From the NCBI RefSeq assembly GCF_017377395.1, contig NZ_CP061800.1, forward strand, positions 7,487,001-7,551,000: a stretch of DNA of 64,000 nt, read 5' to 3'. The position numbers and the translations under genes are program-made. The notes beneath the pieces are model-generated. The model searched no databases, was not told where the DNA came from, and worked only from the letters and a program-made list of their open reading frames with translations. Shown here piece after piece: positions 30,052 through 39,241 of the stretch (its first letter is position 1; the number at the start of each line of letters is the position of its first letter). This DNA comes from Desulfonema magnum (lineage in GTDB: Bacteria; Desulfobacterota; Desulfobacteria; Desulfobacterales; 4be13).

Positions 30052-30082
30052 GACCTCCGAGGTTTTCAAAACCTCGGAGGTC
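30052..30082. repeat. Perfect palindrome GACCTCCGAGGTTTT
   Basis: 15-bp arms around one base; identical copy at 50415-50445. It lies between the end of the endonuclease gene and the start of the AsmA-like gene, both on the minus strand, and could terminate or be a dispersed palindrome. Confidence 0.85.
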
Positions 30083-30108
30083 TTTCACAGTGGAATTGCA
30101 TTCTCAAT

Positions 30109-30933
30109 TCATCCGTCCTTCCACCAGGACAAATCCAGCTTTTTCTTTTTTTGCTGTTTTTTCTTACCTAATTTCTTAAAAAACTTATACCCGGTCTCAC
30201 GCTCCACATCTCCCACCGACATGACATAATTCCACAGTTCACCCGCTTTGATGTCTTTGTTAGGAATGATAAATCCGATGAACGAATTATGACTGAATGA
30301 ATAGACAACTTTATAAAAAGTGCGGGGAACAGGAATATCGTTCACCCGGGTGGAACGTTTGCCATACAAAGGACCTGTGACAACAGCCAGCTTGCCTTTG
30401 GTATGGGTCCACCCCCGGATAACTCCCTCCAGACTTCCCCATGCCTGACGATTTAATTTGGGATGCTGAAGCGCGATATTTGACATGGCAAATGTTTCAT
30501 TATTGCTTTTAACGCTGTAATCAATGGCCGCGCTCGGGGCCAGATGGCCTTTGTCATATCCTGTATTCCTGAAATCATCAGGTCTGACCCTGTATTTTTC
30601 AGGGATATCAGGATCAGGATAAAAGATATTACCTCTCTCAACATCAACGCCAATGGATTTTTTTGAGATAATGTAAGAGACCCATAGCGCGCATTTTCTC
30701 TGGGTACTGAACCCCAGACTGTAACCGCTGCGATCAAGCACAATATCTGTTTCACACGGTTCTCCCAATTTTCTATGGTTTCTGAGGGCAAACCACCATG
30801 TATAAGTTTTGTGTCGGTTCGGCCACAGATGAGACGATATGACATAGTGTGACATAGCCCCCCCGATACCTGATACCAGACACGGCAGAAACAACTCTGA
30901 TTCTGTCATTTGCCTTAACCATATAAGCTCCAT
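30109..30933 (-). CDS. DNA/RNA non-specific endonuclease (NUC1/NucA type)
   Basis: 274 residues from the ATG at 30933, chosen because it follows AGGAGG; upstream open frame is repeat. Beta-beta-alpha-metal nuclease: catalytic His in GYDKGHLAPSAAIDYS and the metal-binding Asn region ETFAMSNIALQHPKLNRQAW (order and spacing as in the Serratia/NUC1 family, where the motif is DRGH; here DKGH). No clear cleavable signal peptide; a short hydrophobic stretch near the start (LFLPCLVSGIGGAM) is possible. The C-terminus is extremely Lys-rich (KKLGKKKQQKKKKLDL). Cleaves single- and double-stranded nucleic acid by family; target unknown. Monocistronic by context. Confidence 0.9.
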   Translation of the reverse strand: MELIWLRQMTESELFLPCLVSGIGGAMSHYVISSHLWPNRHKTYTWWFALRNHRKLGEPCETDIVLDRSGYSLGFSTQRKCALWVSYIISKKSIGVDVERGNIFYPDPDIPEKYRVRPDDFRNTGYDKGHLAPSAAIDYSVKSNNETFAMSNIALQHPKLNRQAWGSLEGVIRGWTHTKGKLAVVTGPLYGKRSTRVNDIPVPRTFYKVVYSFSHNSFIGFIIPNKDIKAGELWNYVMSVGDVERETGYKFFKKLGKKKQQKKKKLDLSWWKDG

Positions 30934-30983
30934 AAAATAAAACCTCCTGTTTTTTTCTATAATCAGCAGATGGAAAGCTGATC

Positions 30984-31290
30984 TCATTCCCACGCTTCGA
31001 ATGGGAATGCAGTGCGGACACTTTGCGTCCCGAATCTGCCGGTCGCCCCGCCGGACGCAGATTCGATCCGCCACCGGACGCGAAGCATGGGAACATGCAG
31101 ATATCTCGATGATCAAGTTTTCTGACCCGATTCGGACAAAAAGCCTGTCATTCCGTTCGGCGTGAGTTCAGATTTCGGCGAACTCAGTCGGGTCGCCGAA
31201 CGGAATGACAAAAAACTTAAACATCGAGAGATCAAAAATTCTTTCCGGAGTATGCAAAAAACTGCTTCGCTCTTTTTTGGCACTCATTTT
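30984..31290. repeat. Cluster of three dispersed palindromes
   Basis: A CCCACGCTTCG...GCGAAGCATGGGAAC element (30984-31096; relative at 49280-49390), an inverted repeat TGTCATTCCGTTCGGCG / CGCCGAACGGAATGACA (31146-31210) and a degenerate GCAAAAAACTGCTTCGCTC copy (about 31250-31290). The remaining 31291-31784 is AT-rich upstream DNA of the PilZ gene with no gene. Confidence 0.8.
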
Positions 31291-31784
31291 AATTTATCCT
31301 GCAAAACCTATGATGTCAAAAAAGTAGTGTGGTGTAAATAATTTAATCTGTTATTGTAATTAATAACAAAGGGGGAAATCTGCCTGAGACGGGTTCTTTC
31401 TGACTGAAAAAATGATTAAAGTTTTCTCAGATAGTTATTACTCGATAATCAAATTTTTTCTGCCATTTCTGCGAAAGCAGGAACAACAGACGTCCGGCCG
31501 GATCGAGTATTATTAACACATTGTCCTGTCAACATCAGCAAAGAAATTCCCCTTTCTGAGTAATTTATTCAGATTACCGTTTATTTTATTTTTTTATTTA
31601 ACATAAAAACTTTTGTTTGAAAAATGAATTTGTATCTGTTATTTACTTTGATATAAAAAACACATATTAAAAATTATAAAATACGCACAGGGCAAATAAA
31701 CAGATAAAGCCAACAGGTTGAAAAATATCTGGAAAAATAACCACATATCCAAAATTATCAGCATTTGAAAGGAAAAAACAGGAA

Positions 31785-32798
31785 ATGGGCAATTTTTCCA
31801 AAGACGAAGAATTGGTTGATCAATATGCCAGGCAAAATGACAAGGAACACGCTGTTAAGTTGCTATTTGACTTAATTGTCAGATATGCCAGAAAAAAAAA
31901 CTTTGTAAAAGCGGAAGCACTGAGGGAAAAACTTTTTGAACTTGATCCCATGTCGCTGACTGAAATCATAAAATCTGCTGAAATCATCGAGGAAGAAAAA
32001 AGTGGTTCCATAGATCATGACCACCTGGACATCTGGTCAGCCCTGTATGATTCACTGACCACCGAAGAAGCACACACGCTGTATTTAGCGTTGAAAAACG
32101 GTGTCTATGATACGGATGATCCTATTTTCAGACAAGGCGAATTAAGTCCCTATCTCTATTTCATCAATCATGGACAGTTGAAAATGTTTTACAGCAAGGA
32201 AGGGAGGGAGATTCTGCTGGAAACATTAGGCCCCGGTGATATTGCGGGGGAAGATACTTTTTTTTCCATCAGTGTCTGCACAAGATCCCTGATAACACTA
32301 TCCCGGGTAAAACTCAGCTTTTTGGAAAAAAATATATTTGTGAAATGGCAGAAAGAATTCCCCACGCTTTCGGCAAAACTGAATGATTACTGTCTTATGC
32401 TTTCGAAGCCTGTTGATCTGTTCAACGACGAAGGCATGGATCGCAGGTCTCACAAGCGGCTCAGAATATCAGGAAAGCTGATGTTCCAGATACTGAACCC
32501 CTCGGGAAATCCCATTGGAAAAGCATACAAAGGAAATATTTCAGATATTTCAGTCGGCGGATTATCTTTTGACATTAAAACCACTAAAAAGAATGCGCTT
32601 CTGCTGCTTGCCCGGGGGCTGAATGTAAAATTCATTCTCCCTAAAAATAAATCCCGGATTCAAATAGAAAGAAACGGGATGATCATCGGAGTTACAAACA
32701 GTTATTTGAATGGTAATTATACAATCCATATGAAATTTTACAAGATGCTGAATGAAATAGAAGAGGGCGGGGAAGAATGGTTAAAAACGAAAATTTAA
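31785..32798 (+). CDS. Cyclic-nucleotide-binding and PilZ domain protein
   Basis: 337 residues. Helical N-terminus (1-60, TPR-like: AVKLLFDLIVRYARKKNFVKAEALREKLFELDP), a Crp-type cNMP-binding domain (about 75-195; FRQGELSPYLYFINHGQLKMF, GPGDIAGEDTFF) and a PilZ domain (about 220-330) with both c-di-GMP motifs: RRSHKRLR (RxxxR) and DISVGGLSF (D/NxSxxG). No HTH, so not a Crp transcription factor. It should bind c-di-GMP; binding of a second nucleotide is plausible but the phosphate-binding Arg of CRP is not evident. Overlaps the next gene by 22 bp, so the two products probably work together. Confidence 0.9.
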   Translation: MGNFSKDEELVDQYARQNDKEHAVKLLFDLIVRYARKKNFVKAEALREKLFELDPMSLTEIIKSAEIIEEEKSGSIDHDHLDIWSALYDSLTTEEAHTLYLALKNGVYDTDDPIFRQGELSPYLYFINHGQLKMFYSKEGREILLETLGPGDIAGEDTFFSISVCTRSLITLSRVKLSFLEKNIFVKWQKEFPTLSAKLNDYCLMLSKPVDLFNDEGMDRRSHKRLRISGKLMFQILNPSGNPIGKAYKGNISDISVGGLSFDIKTTKKNALLLLARGLNVKFILPKNKSRIQIERNGMIIGVTNSYLNGNYTIHMKFYKMLNEIEEGGEEWLKTKI

Positions 32799-33973
32799 AA
32801 AACGATATTTTAATAAAGCGATCTCAGGAAGTTATTTATGAACTGCTTAAAAGTATTGACCATTCAGTCTTTCACAGGGAAAGAAAGCTTAAGATTAAAA
32901 GAGACAGCCCGGTTAATTCTGCATTGATAAAAATTTTTGCTTACAGGCATACTTGTGAAAATTTTGAGATGCTGAAAACGATAATCATTCAGGTTGCTGA
33001 AGAGATAGGGTCTCCGGCAATAAAAGAAGAATTAAAAGGACTGGAAGCCAAAAATGACAAAAAATCAAAAAAACCGGATTCTGATGCTTTTAAATTAATA
33101 AAAAACATTCTTTTTCTTTTTCGGGAAGAAGTGGAAAGACGCCTGGCAGAAAAGGAAAGAGAAAATCAAAGTCAGGCCAATGACAGATGGAGTACCATCA
33201 TTCAGGTCGCCAGAAAAATAGCGTTAACAGAAGCAAGGGGAAATCCGGAAAACTCGGGTGATGATACCCCCAAGTTAATAAAAATCATTCTTTTTCTTTT
33301 GCGGGAAGAAATAGAGGAATATTATTTCAGGGAAAGAATAAAAGAAAATTGGAAAAAAGCAGAGGAACACGGTGACTGGTGTTCATCGGATTATCTTATG
33401 GCAAACCTCGGAGATAAAGCATTAGATGAGATTATGAATCCGTCCGAGAAAAACGCCACAGCTTTGCCGGCAGATACTGATACAGATGTTCCTCATGAAA
33501 ATTCAGAAAGCAGAGCCTCAGATGAAGTAACGACGAATGAAGCGGAAGACAAGTCTGTGGCGTGGGCCGCCAATACGGATTCGGATTTTCTCGTTACAAA
33601 TCTGGAAAGCAAACCACCTGAAAAGTCAGATAAGGTCGTACCCGCGGACGTATTGGCGAAAGATATCACCACGAATGAACAGGAAGACAAAGCCGTGGCA
33701 TGGGCGGTCAATACAGATTCGGATTTTCTTGTTGCAAACCTGGGGGTTAAAGAACTGGATGAACTGATGCCGCCGAAGATTGTGTCAGATGAGACCGCAG
33801 ATGAAGCAGATGTATCACCAAATATGGATACAGATTCAGATTATCTTGTGGCAAAACTCGGGGTGAAAGAGCTGGATGAACTTCTCTATCCAAAGTTGGA
33901 ACCGCATGAACTCGAAGAGGAGGACGCGGACGAGGACAAAGATGACGAGAAGTGGATGGGCTGGATAGATTAA
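32777..33973 (+). CDS. Unknown acidic protein with four TDSDFLVANLG repeats
   Basis: 398 residues; I do not recognise a family. Residues 1-200 are helical and charged with two related segments (FKLIKNILFLFREEVERR and PKLIKIILFLLREEIEEY, about 105 and 172). Residues 205-380 hold four copies of a ~22-residue motif, consensus TDSDFLVANLGVKELDELM, around 212, 268, 314 and 354, separated by acidic Ala/Asp/Glu linkers. It ends EEEDADEDKDDEKWMGWID. The repeats look like short linear binding motifs presented on a disordered tail. The start ATG lies within the PilZ gene (SD GGGGAAG), so translation is coupled. Confidence 0.85.
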   Translation: MVKNENLKNDILIKRSQEVIYELLKSIDHSVFHRERKLKIKRDSPVNSALIKIFAYRHTCENFEMLKTIIIQVAEEIGSPAIKEELKGLEAKNDKKSKKPDSDAFKLIKNILFLFREEVERRLAEKERENQSQANDRWSTIIQVARKIALTEARGNPENSGDDTPKLIKIILFLLREEIEEYYFRERIKENWKKAEEHGDWCSSDYLMANLGDKALDEIMNPSEKNATALPADTDTDVPHENSESRASDEVTTNEAEDKSVAWAANTDSDFLVTNLESKPPEKSDKVVPADVLAKDITTNEQEDKAVAWAVNTDSDFLVANLGVKELDELMPPKIVSDETADEADVSPNMDTDSDYLVAKLGVKELDELLYPKLEPHELEEEDADEDKDDEKWMGWID

Positions 33974-34099
33974 ACTTTTGCAATGATTCTGCTATTCAGA
34001 ATTCAGTGGGGTTTCGGGAGGGAATCAATCCTGAGTCGTCTTCTGGCACCTGACCAGTTACAAAATCCATGATTTCTGTCTCCTATGGCAATTCTTTGG

Positions 34100-34260
34100 A
34101 ACGCTAAAATGAAACGAAGCGGTGTTTTTGCGGAAATTCCGCTTTGCTTCATTTCCGCACTCTTTTAACTCTATGTTCAAGTTTTTTGACCCGGTTCGAC
34201 TGAAAAGCCTGTCATTCCTGCGAAAGCAGGAATGACAAAAAAAAACTTGATTATCGAGTT
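34100..34260. repeat. Dispersed palindromes, TGTCATTCCTGCGAAAGCAGG type
   Basis: A copy of the GCGGAAATTCCGCTTTGCTTC element (about 34105-34165) is followed by the perfect hairpin TGTCATTCCTGCG / CAGGAATGACA (34210-34237) and TTGATTATCGAGTT, the same order as in the array at 46358-47560. No gene in 33974-34414. Confidence 0.8.
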
Positions 34261-34295
34261 ACAGAAAAACTTTTGTGATTTTTTATACCAGGATC

Positions 34296-34380
34296 AGAAG
34301 ATGCCTGCAAAAATTTCCTGTGGCTTTGATGATTTTTCCTGTCAGTATGAGCGCATCTGGTCAGCGGTGACGGCATGTGA
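34296..34380. repeat. 85-bp direct repeat, left of toxin-antitoxin pair
   Basis: Matches 35263-35347 in the same orientation with about 12 differences by eye; the two copies bracket the TumE-like module. Confidence 0.8.
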
Positions 34381-34414
34381 TAGGTATTCGTGGGTGATGT
34401 GATGACGATATCTG

Positions 34415-34747
34415 TCAGTGCTGGCGGAAACACTCATCAATTTCGGTAAGCATGTCCAAAGCATCTGCTGGTTTCCCGGAGACCACATTTGCCTCATCGT
34501 CTATATGAACATGGTAAGGAAAATTATCCAGTTCCGGATGGTGAGGCACATTGTCCCATCGTTTTACAAGACTTCCGTCCCTGTTTTGCCAGTGAAAGCT
34601 GTAAGTCGTTGATTCCCGTTGTCCTTCTGATTCGACAATTCTTTCTCTCATTTCCAGAAGTCCGCCGTCAGAGAGATTAATCCGAATACGATAAATGAGA
34701 ATTTCTTCTTTGTCTGTTTCGAGAACATCGTGACGAATCAGCCGCAC
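34415..34747 (-). CDS. DUF6516 (TumE-like) toxin
   Basis: 110 residues with a GTG start. The pattern LIRHDVLETD near the start, an acidic middle (GGLLEMRERIVESEG), YSFHWQNRDGSLVKRWDNVPHHPELDNFPYHVHI and a helical end fits DUF6516, the toxin of the TumE-TumA type II toxin-antitoxin systems; the toxin's activity in general is poorly defined. It lies 62 bp downstream of the proposed antitoxin gene on the same strand. The start has no strong SD, so an alternative start cannot be excluded, but no in-frame ATG is nearby. Confidence 0.78.
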   Translation of the reverse strand: MRLIRHDVLETDKEEILIYRIRINLSDGGLLEMRERIVESEGQRESTTYSFHWQNRDGSLVKRWDNVPHHPELDNFPYHVHIDDEANVVSGKPADALDMLTEIDECFRQH

Positions 34748-34809
34748 CGATGCCGCCCATGTGCGTGAGCCGAGGAAAGAGGTTATTTACTGAAAGTATT
34801 CTTCAATCA

Positions 34810-35109
34810 TCAGACTCCGGCCTCCCTGATCGGCTCATATTGCCGTCGCAGGGCCAGAAAATTTTCAAAAAGCATCATCCATTCCATAATATCTCCGTCG
34901 TCACCGAGCTTTCCGCTCTGATATGCCGTCCATGCGTTCCGGCTTTCCATTCCGAAGCGTTCCTCAAATGGCGCAAGCTCCTTTTTCAGATGTTCCATTT
35001 TTTGCTGGCACTTTCCCATCTCAAACTGTGCCATTTTCTTCAAGGTGCTGTGAACGACAGCCTCTCCCATAATGTCGGCTATTTTTCTGGATCGGGTTTC
35101 AATGTTCAT
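34810..35109 (-). CDS. Probable antitoxin partner of the DUF6516 toxin
   Basis: 99 residues; SD AGAGGAG. Helical and charged, with ALRRQYEPI at the end and FEERFGMESRNAWTAY in the centre, a pattern often seen in the small helical proteins encoded directly before DUF6516 toxins. No DNA-binding motif can be identified with confidence. The role is inferred from position, size and gene order. Confidence 0.7.
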   Translation of the reverse strand: MNIETRSRKIADIMGEAVVHSTLKKMAQFEMGKCQQKMEHLKKELAPFEERFGMESRNAWTAYQSGKLGDDGDIMEWMMLFENFLALRRQYEPIREAGV

Positions 35110-35262
35110 AATAATTCTCCTCTTATTGCTTTTGATATCATGAGGATTGCAAAATTTCAGAGTGTCAGGGAAACTCTGACCAATGATGTCATCCGAACTG
35201 ATTTCGGAACATGTCCCTGTTCATAAACAATCCTTGTAGGAATTGTCATTTATATCAAAATA

Positions 35263-35347
35263 AGAAGATGCTTGCAAGAATTTCCTGTGGTTTTGATGAG
35301 TTTTCCTGCCAGTCCGGGCGCATCTGGTCAGTGGTGACGGGCTGTGT
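35263..35347. repeat. 85-bp direct repeat, right of toxin-antitoxin pair
   Basis: Second copy of the repeat at 34296-34380. No gene in 35110-35451. Confidence 0.8.
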
Positions 35348-35368
35348 CGGACATTCATCTGCCAATGC

Positions 35369-35446
35369 AGGTTGGGTGGGGGAACGAAACTGGACGTCCT
35401 TATACTCAAACATCGGCGTTGGGTTTCGTTCCTCAACCCAACCTAC
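35369..35446. repeat. Imperfect inverted repeat GGTTGGGT...ACCCAACC
   Basis: AGGTTGGGTGGGGGAACGAAAC is opposed to GTTTCGTTCCTCAACCCAACCT. Related in layout to the perfect inverted repeat at 9393-9470. It lies just beyond the 3' end of the cohesin-protein gene and may serve as its terminator. Confidence 0.75.
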
Positions 35447-35451
35447 ATCTA

Positions 35452-37548
35452 CTATTCCGTCATATCTGGAGCAAAACCGTCGGATGTTGTCTCATCCACA
35501 TGATATCCGTCACTGTTGTAGAACTGAATTGCCCGCAGGAGCTCGCCAAAATCAATGACCCAATCCTGGGCATTCCCCATTTCCGCGTCATCGTAGTCTG
35601 AACCGTGAGGTTTGCAGGCGTAATCTGTGAGAGGATCGCCCTCGCCCGGAGCAAATCCGTCCATGCCGCTCTCATCACAGTGATACGCCCCTGAGTTGTA
35701 AAGCTGGATAATACGAAGCAGCTCGTCAAAAATGATCCTGAAGTCGTAGTCGTAATCTCCGCCGTTCAGTATGATGTCTGCTATTCCTCGCCATCGCCTG
35801 AATGAAGCGGCGATTGCATGGTTGGCATCCACGCTTTCAAAGGTGTAGGTTCCGTCTGTAAGTTCCACCTCCGTACCATCCACAGTCACCGCCTCAACCA
35901 CATAATTCTCATCAGGTGTGATCGTAAATGTCACGCTGTCCCCGTCAGCAACCATGATATCTCCTGCGGGGCTTATGGTTCCGTTCTCCCCGGCGAAAGC
36001 TGTTATCGTATGCATTTCGCCAAATTTTACCTTAAAAGTATGGTCGGCATCAATGGCTCTGAAGGTGTAGCTAAAAGAAGTGACCTCATCTTCATCTAAC
36101 GGTATTTTTTCTCCGTCCACCTTCACTCGCTTAATGTAGTAGCCCTCTTTGGCCGTGACTTTGAATTTCTGATCATCGCCTGCAAACACCGTAACCACAT
36201 CATCTATTATCTCGTTATCCACGGCTTTCACACTTCCGCCGATTCCCCTTGTCACTGTAATATTAAGTATGCCCGTAAAGGTCGCCTCTATGACGGCGGG
36301 GCCCTCAAGAGCAGGGAACGTATAAACAGCGGTTCTGTCTTCATTCAGCACATAATTCTCCGTGCCGGTCACGTCAGCACCGTCAACCGTGACGGTGTCA
36401 ATCACACAGTTGTAGAGCGGGTTCGGTGTGATGGTATATTCCGGAGTTGAAAGCGCGGCATATTCTGTCTCCCCTGCCGGAGAAATGGCTCCGTTTTCGT
36501 CAGCGGTCGCTGTCACAGCGTATTGTTTGATTTTGAAAGTCGCAGCGATGGCAGAACCCGCCGGAAGGGCCGCAAAAGTGTATGAGTATGTGCCGTCCCC
36601 GTTGTCTGTCAACACGGCATTCTCATCTCCGAGAACTTCAAATGTGTCAATTTCATAATGCGGATCAGGTGTCACCGTATATGTCGGGGTCTCGCCCTCA
36701 TTACAAATCATCGGGCCGCTTATTGTTCCGTTCTCGCTTGGTAATATTACCGGACATCCGCCGGGCAGACGACATCCGGGTAGCTGTTCAAAAGCAACCG
36801 TGATGGCTATGTTGTCGCCATTGAGCAGAGGGGGGTAAAAAGTAAATGTGCCGCCTGAAGTTCCGTTACTAAGTTCTGCGAGTCTATCCTCACCGTCAAC
36901 CGTAAATGCCAACACCCCGTAGCAGTCAGACGGAGTTATCGTGTATGTCGGAGTATCTCCTGCGTTGAAAAAAGATTCTCCGGCAGGTTCTATGATCCCT
37001 GTTTCCGCTCCCGTTGAAACCGTAGCTGTCACTCTGATAGGTAGAGAGACACTTTCGCCCGTAATCGTCAGAATCAGCGGTGTCATCGTGTCATCAATGA
37101 TACCTTTGCTTGGGTCAGTTTCATCGTAAGTAATGGCAAAGTTATAGGAATCGTCAGGAATCATATCTGCTGTGTCAAAAAAAAGTTGCAACAGCGTCGT
37201 CTCAACGGCGGCAGGAACCTGTCCGGCAGCTCCTGCCAAAAGCACGTTGACCGAACCCGGCCCGTCGTCGGTGAAGTTGGCTATCGGCCAAGAACTGCCG
37301 TCCGTTGTCTGTCCGTCTATATAGGTAAAGATATAAGGATCATAAGTGATGTTAAAATCCGCCCCTCTGAAATTCGGGTGATCCCTTACCACGATATCCA
37401 CCGTGACCACCTCCCCTGCCACGAAGAACGTCGGAGCCACAATTTCGACATCGGCACTCTGTGCCAGCGCAGAAGATGCTGTCCCTCCGAAGAGAAGCGA
37501 CAGTGCCAGCAGAAAACTCATCCAATAATTTTTTCTTCTTTTCTCCAT
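35452..37548 (-). CDS. Exported cohesin-domain protein with InlB-type repeats and dockerin-like end
   Basis: 698 residues. Signal peptide (LLALSLLFGGTASSALAQS). Residues about 33-165 look like a cohesin domain (VEIVAPTFFVAGEVVTVDIVV, RGADFNITYDPYIF, TLLQLFFDT). Then four to five divergent InlB-B-like/bacterial repeats of about 80 residues (e.g. GTISPAGDIMVADGDSVTFTITPDENY). The C-terminus (about 590-698) has two copies of a dockerin-like motif, FDELLRIIQLYNSGAYHCDE and FGELLRAIQFYNSDGYHVDE, each followed by DGFAPG/DGFAPD. Probably a secreted or surface protein able to make cohesin-dockerin-type contacts; non-cellulosomal use is common in this phylum. The first ~75 codons and the promoter region are duplicated just upstream. 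Confidence 0.85.
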   Translation of the reverse strand: MEKRRKNYWMSFLLALSLLFGGTASSALAQSADVEIVAPTFFVAGEVVTVDIVVRDHPNFRGADFNITYDPYIFTYIDGQTTDGSSWPIANFTDDGPGSVNVLLAGAAGQVPAAVETTLLQLFFDTADMIPDDSYNFAITYDETDPSKGIIDDTMTPLILTITGESVSLPIRVTATVSTGAETGIIEPAGESFFNAGDTPTYTITPSDCYGVLAFTVDGEDRLAELSNGTSGGTFTFYPPLLNGDNIAITVAFEQLPGCRLPGGCPVILPSENGTISGPMICNEGETPTYTVTPDPHYEIDTFEVLGDENAVLTDNGDGTYSYTFAALPAGSAIAATFKIKQYAVTATADENGAISPAGETEYAALSTPEYTITPNPLYNCVIDTVTVDGADVTGTENYVLNEDRTAVYTFPALEGPAVIEATFTGILNITVTRGIGGSVKAVDNEIIDDVVTVFAGDDQKFKVTAKEGYYIKRVKVDGEKIPLDEDEVTSFSYTFRAIDADHTFKVKFGEMHTITAFAGENGTISPAGDIMVADGDSVTFTITPDENYVVEAVTVDGTEVELTDGTYTFESVDANHAIAASFRRWRGIADIILNGGDYDYDFRIIFDELLRIIQLYNSGAYHCDESGMDGFAPGEGDPLTDYACKPHGSDYDDAEMGNAQDWVIDFGELLRAIQFYNSDGYHVDETTSDGFAPDMTE

Positions 37549-38470
37549 AATTACACCTCATTAAATTAAAAAGTTAAAAATCCGAAATTATAAATGCCAA
37601 ACCCTTTTATTGTAATCCTAAATGAGTTGTGGGATTAGGAGATGTACGCTTCTGATTTCGGAAAACCATGCCGAGTCCTTCTGTAAGGTGCCGTCATCTC
37701 CTGCCGCATACTGGGTGGTCTGCCCAAAGGGGGAAGTTTATGTGGAAAGTTGTGAATGCGAATCTCGCATTTAGGAATCACAGGTGGTCTCTCGCAGGGG
37801 GCGGGAAAATTTTTCCTTACCCACCTCCTTACAGGTGACAGGATTCGAGGCAGAGCCTCTGTGTATGGGTTCCCAGGCGGAGCCTGGGAACCAGAAAAAA
37901 GATATAAGGATCATAAGTGATGTTAAAATCCGCCCCTCTGAAATTCGGGTGATCCCTTACCACGATATCCACCGTGACCACCTCCCCTGCCACGAAGAAC
38001 GTCGGAGCCACAATTTCGACATCGGCACTCTGTGCCAGCGCAGAAGATGCTGTCCCTCCGAAGAGAAGCGACAGTGCCAGCAGAAAACTCATCCAATAAT
38101 TTTTTCTTCTTTTCTCCATAATTACACCTCATTAAATTAAAAAGTTAAAAATCCGAAATTATAAATGCCAAACCCTTTTATTGTAATCCTAAATGAGTTG
38201 TGGGATTAGGAGATGTACGCTTCTGATTTCGGAAAACCATGCCGAGTCCTTCTGTAAGGTGCCGTCATCTCCTGCCGCATACTGGGTGGTCTGCCCAAAG
38301 GGGGAAGTTTATGTGGAAAGTTGTGAATGCGAATCTCGCATTTAGGAATCACAGGTGGTCTCTCGCAGGGGGCGGGAAAATTTTTCCTTACCCACCTCCT
38401 TACAGGTGACAGGATTCGAGGCAGAGCCTCTGTGTATGGGTTCCCAGGCGGAGCCTGGGAACCAGAAAAG
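37330..38470. repeat. 571-bp direct tandem duplication
   Basis: 37330-37900 and 37901-38471 appear identical apart from the junction. Each unit holds the 5' end of the cohesin-protein gene, its upstream DNA and a palindrome GGTTCCCAGGC...GCCTGGGAACC. The unit joins itself at CCAGAAAAAA|GATATAAGG. Confidence 0.95.
37829..38119 (-). pseudogene. Truncated duplicate of the cohesin-protein gene
   Basis: Product of the 571-bp duplication: signal peptide and first ~74 residues identical to the intact gene (through FNITYDPYIF), then a frame through the palindromic repeat (LVPRLRLGTH). It keeps the upstream region, so a short exported fragment could be expressed. Confidence 0.9.
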
Positions 38471-39050
38471 ACTTGTGTTCAAATGTTATCACAGCCTGAT
38501 TGGCATCCAATCTGTAAAGGCTTTTGCTTACAGGGTTGTATTGGAAAAGGGCTATCGGTATGTCCACCAACTGCCATCCCCACAGATTGCCTGTACTCAC
38601 ATTATGAAAAAGGGTTGAGGGAAAACGGGCATTGGTCGCATATATCTCCTCATTCTGCCCTTGTTGGTTCAAAACCGGTTCATCCTGGTTCACAGTCGGC
38701 ACAGGCGTGGGGCGGACTTCCCAAGCATCCTGAGACTCAACCGGATTCGACTCAACCGTTGATCTTTTCACTGAAACTTCAATGGTTGACAGATCAGCCC
38801 CCGGAGGAACCAGGGTCTTGACAACCTGATACGGAAGCGCCGGCTCACCGGTTTGGCTGAGATACTGGATTCCCTCACCTGAAAAACTGGCATAGCCATT
38901 TGCATCTTTTATAACCGTCACTTCCACAGGCGGTATATCTATGGTGATTTGATCAGACAAAGCGTTTGAGGCTGATACAGATATGATTATTAAAGCAAAC
39001 AAAGCCGTCAAAAGTAACCTCAGTCCTTTTTCACTATTTTTATTAAACAT
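38400..39050 (-). pseudogene. C25-type protease propeptide, truncated
   Basis: A good start (SD GGGAGG, signal peptide LLTALFALIIISVSASNALS) leads into a gingipain-like propeptide region (FSGEGIQYLSQTGEPALPYQVVKTLVPPGADL). At about residue 193 (base ~38470) the frame enters the palindromic repeat and ends as LVPRLRLGTHTQRLCLESCHL, the same tail as the neighbouring truncated gene. The C25 catalytic domain (His and Cys dyad) is missing, so the gene is broken; the rest of it is not in the window. Confidence 0.8.
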
Positions 39051-39135
39051 GGCTGCCTCCCATCTATTTTTTTTTTAGCTTGTTATCCATATATATCCGC
39101 TCTCAATTTCGAATATGAACATTTGCGGCGGAAGG

Positions 39136-39219
39136 TCAGCCAAAGCCAGTTTTTGCTCCTTTTTTCAAAGCCATGTAAAAGACAGGTGAGATTTCAAAGG
39201 TGGGGATTTGATTTGTCAT
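39136..39219 (-). CDS. Small ORF, 27 residues, strong SD
   Basis: The ATG at 39219 is preceded by AAGGAG at 7-nt spacing (39227-39232). The peptide begins MTNQIPTFEISPVFYMALKK and ends AKTGFG; it has no Cys and no signal peptide. It follows a candidate structured RNA with an intrinsic terminator and precedes the truncated C25 gene. No known family. It could be a leader peptide, a small secreted or modified peptide, or chance; the ribosome-binding site is the main support. Confidence 0.45.
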   Translation of the reverse strand: MTNQIPTFEISPVFYMALKKGAKTGFG

Positions 39220-39241
39220 AATGCGGCTCCTTATGAGCCTG

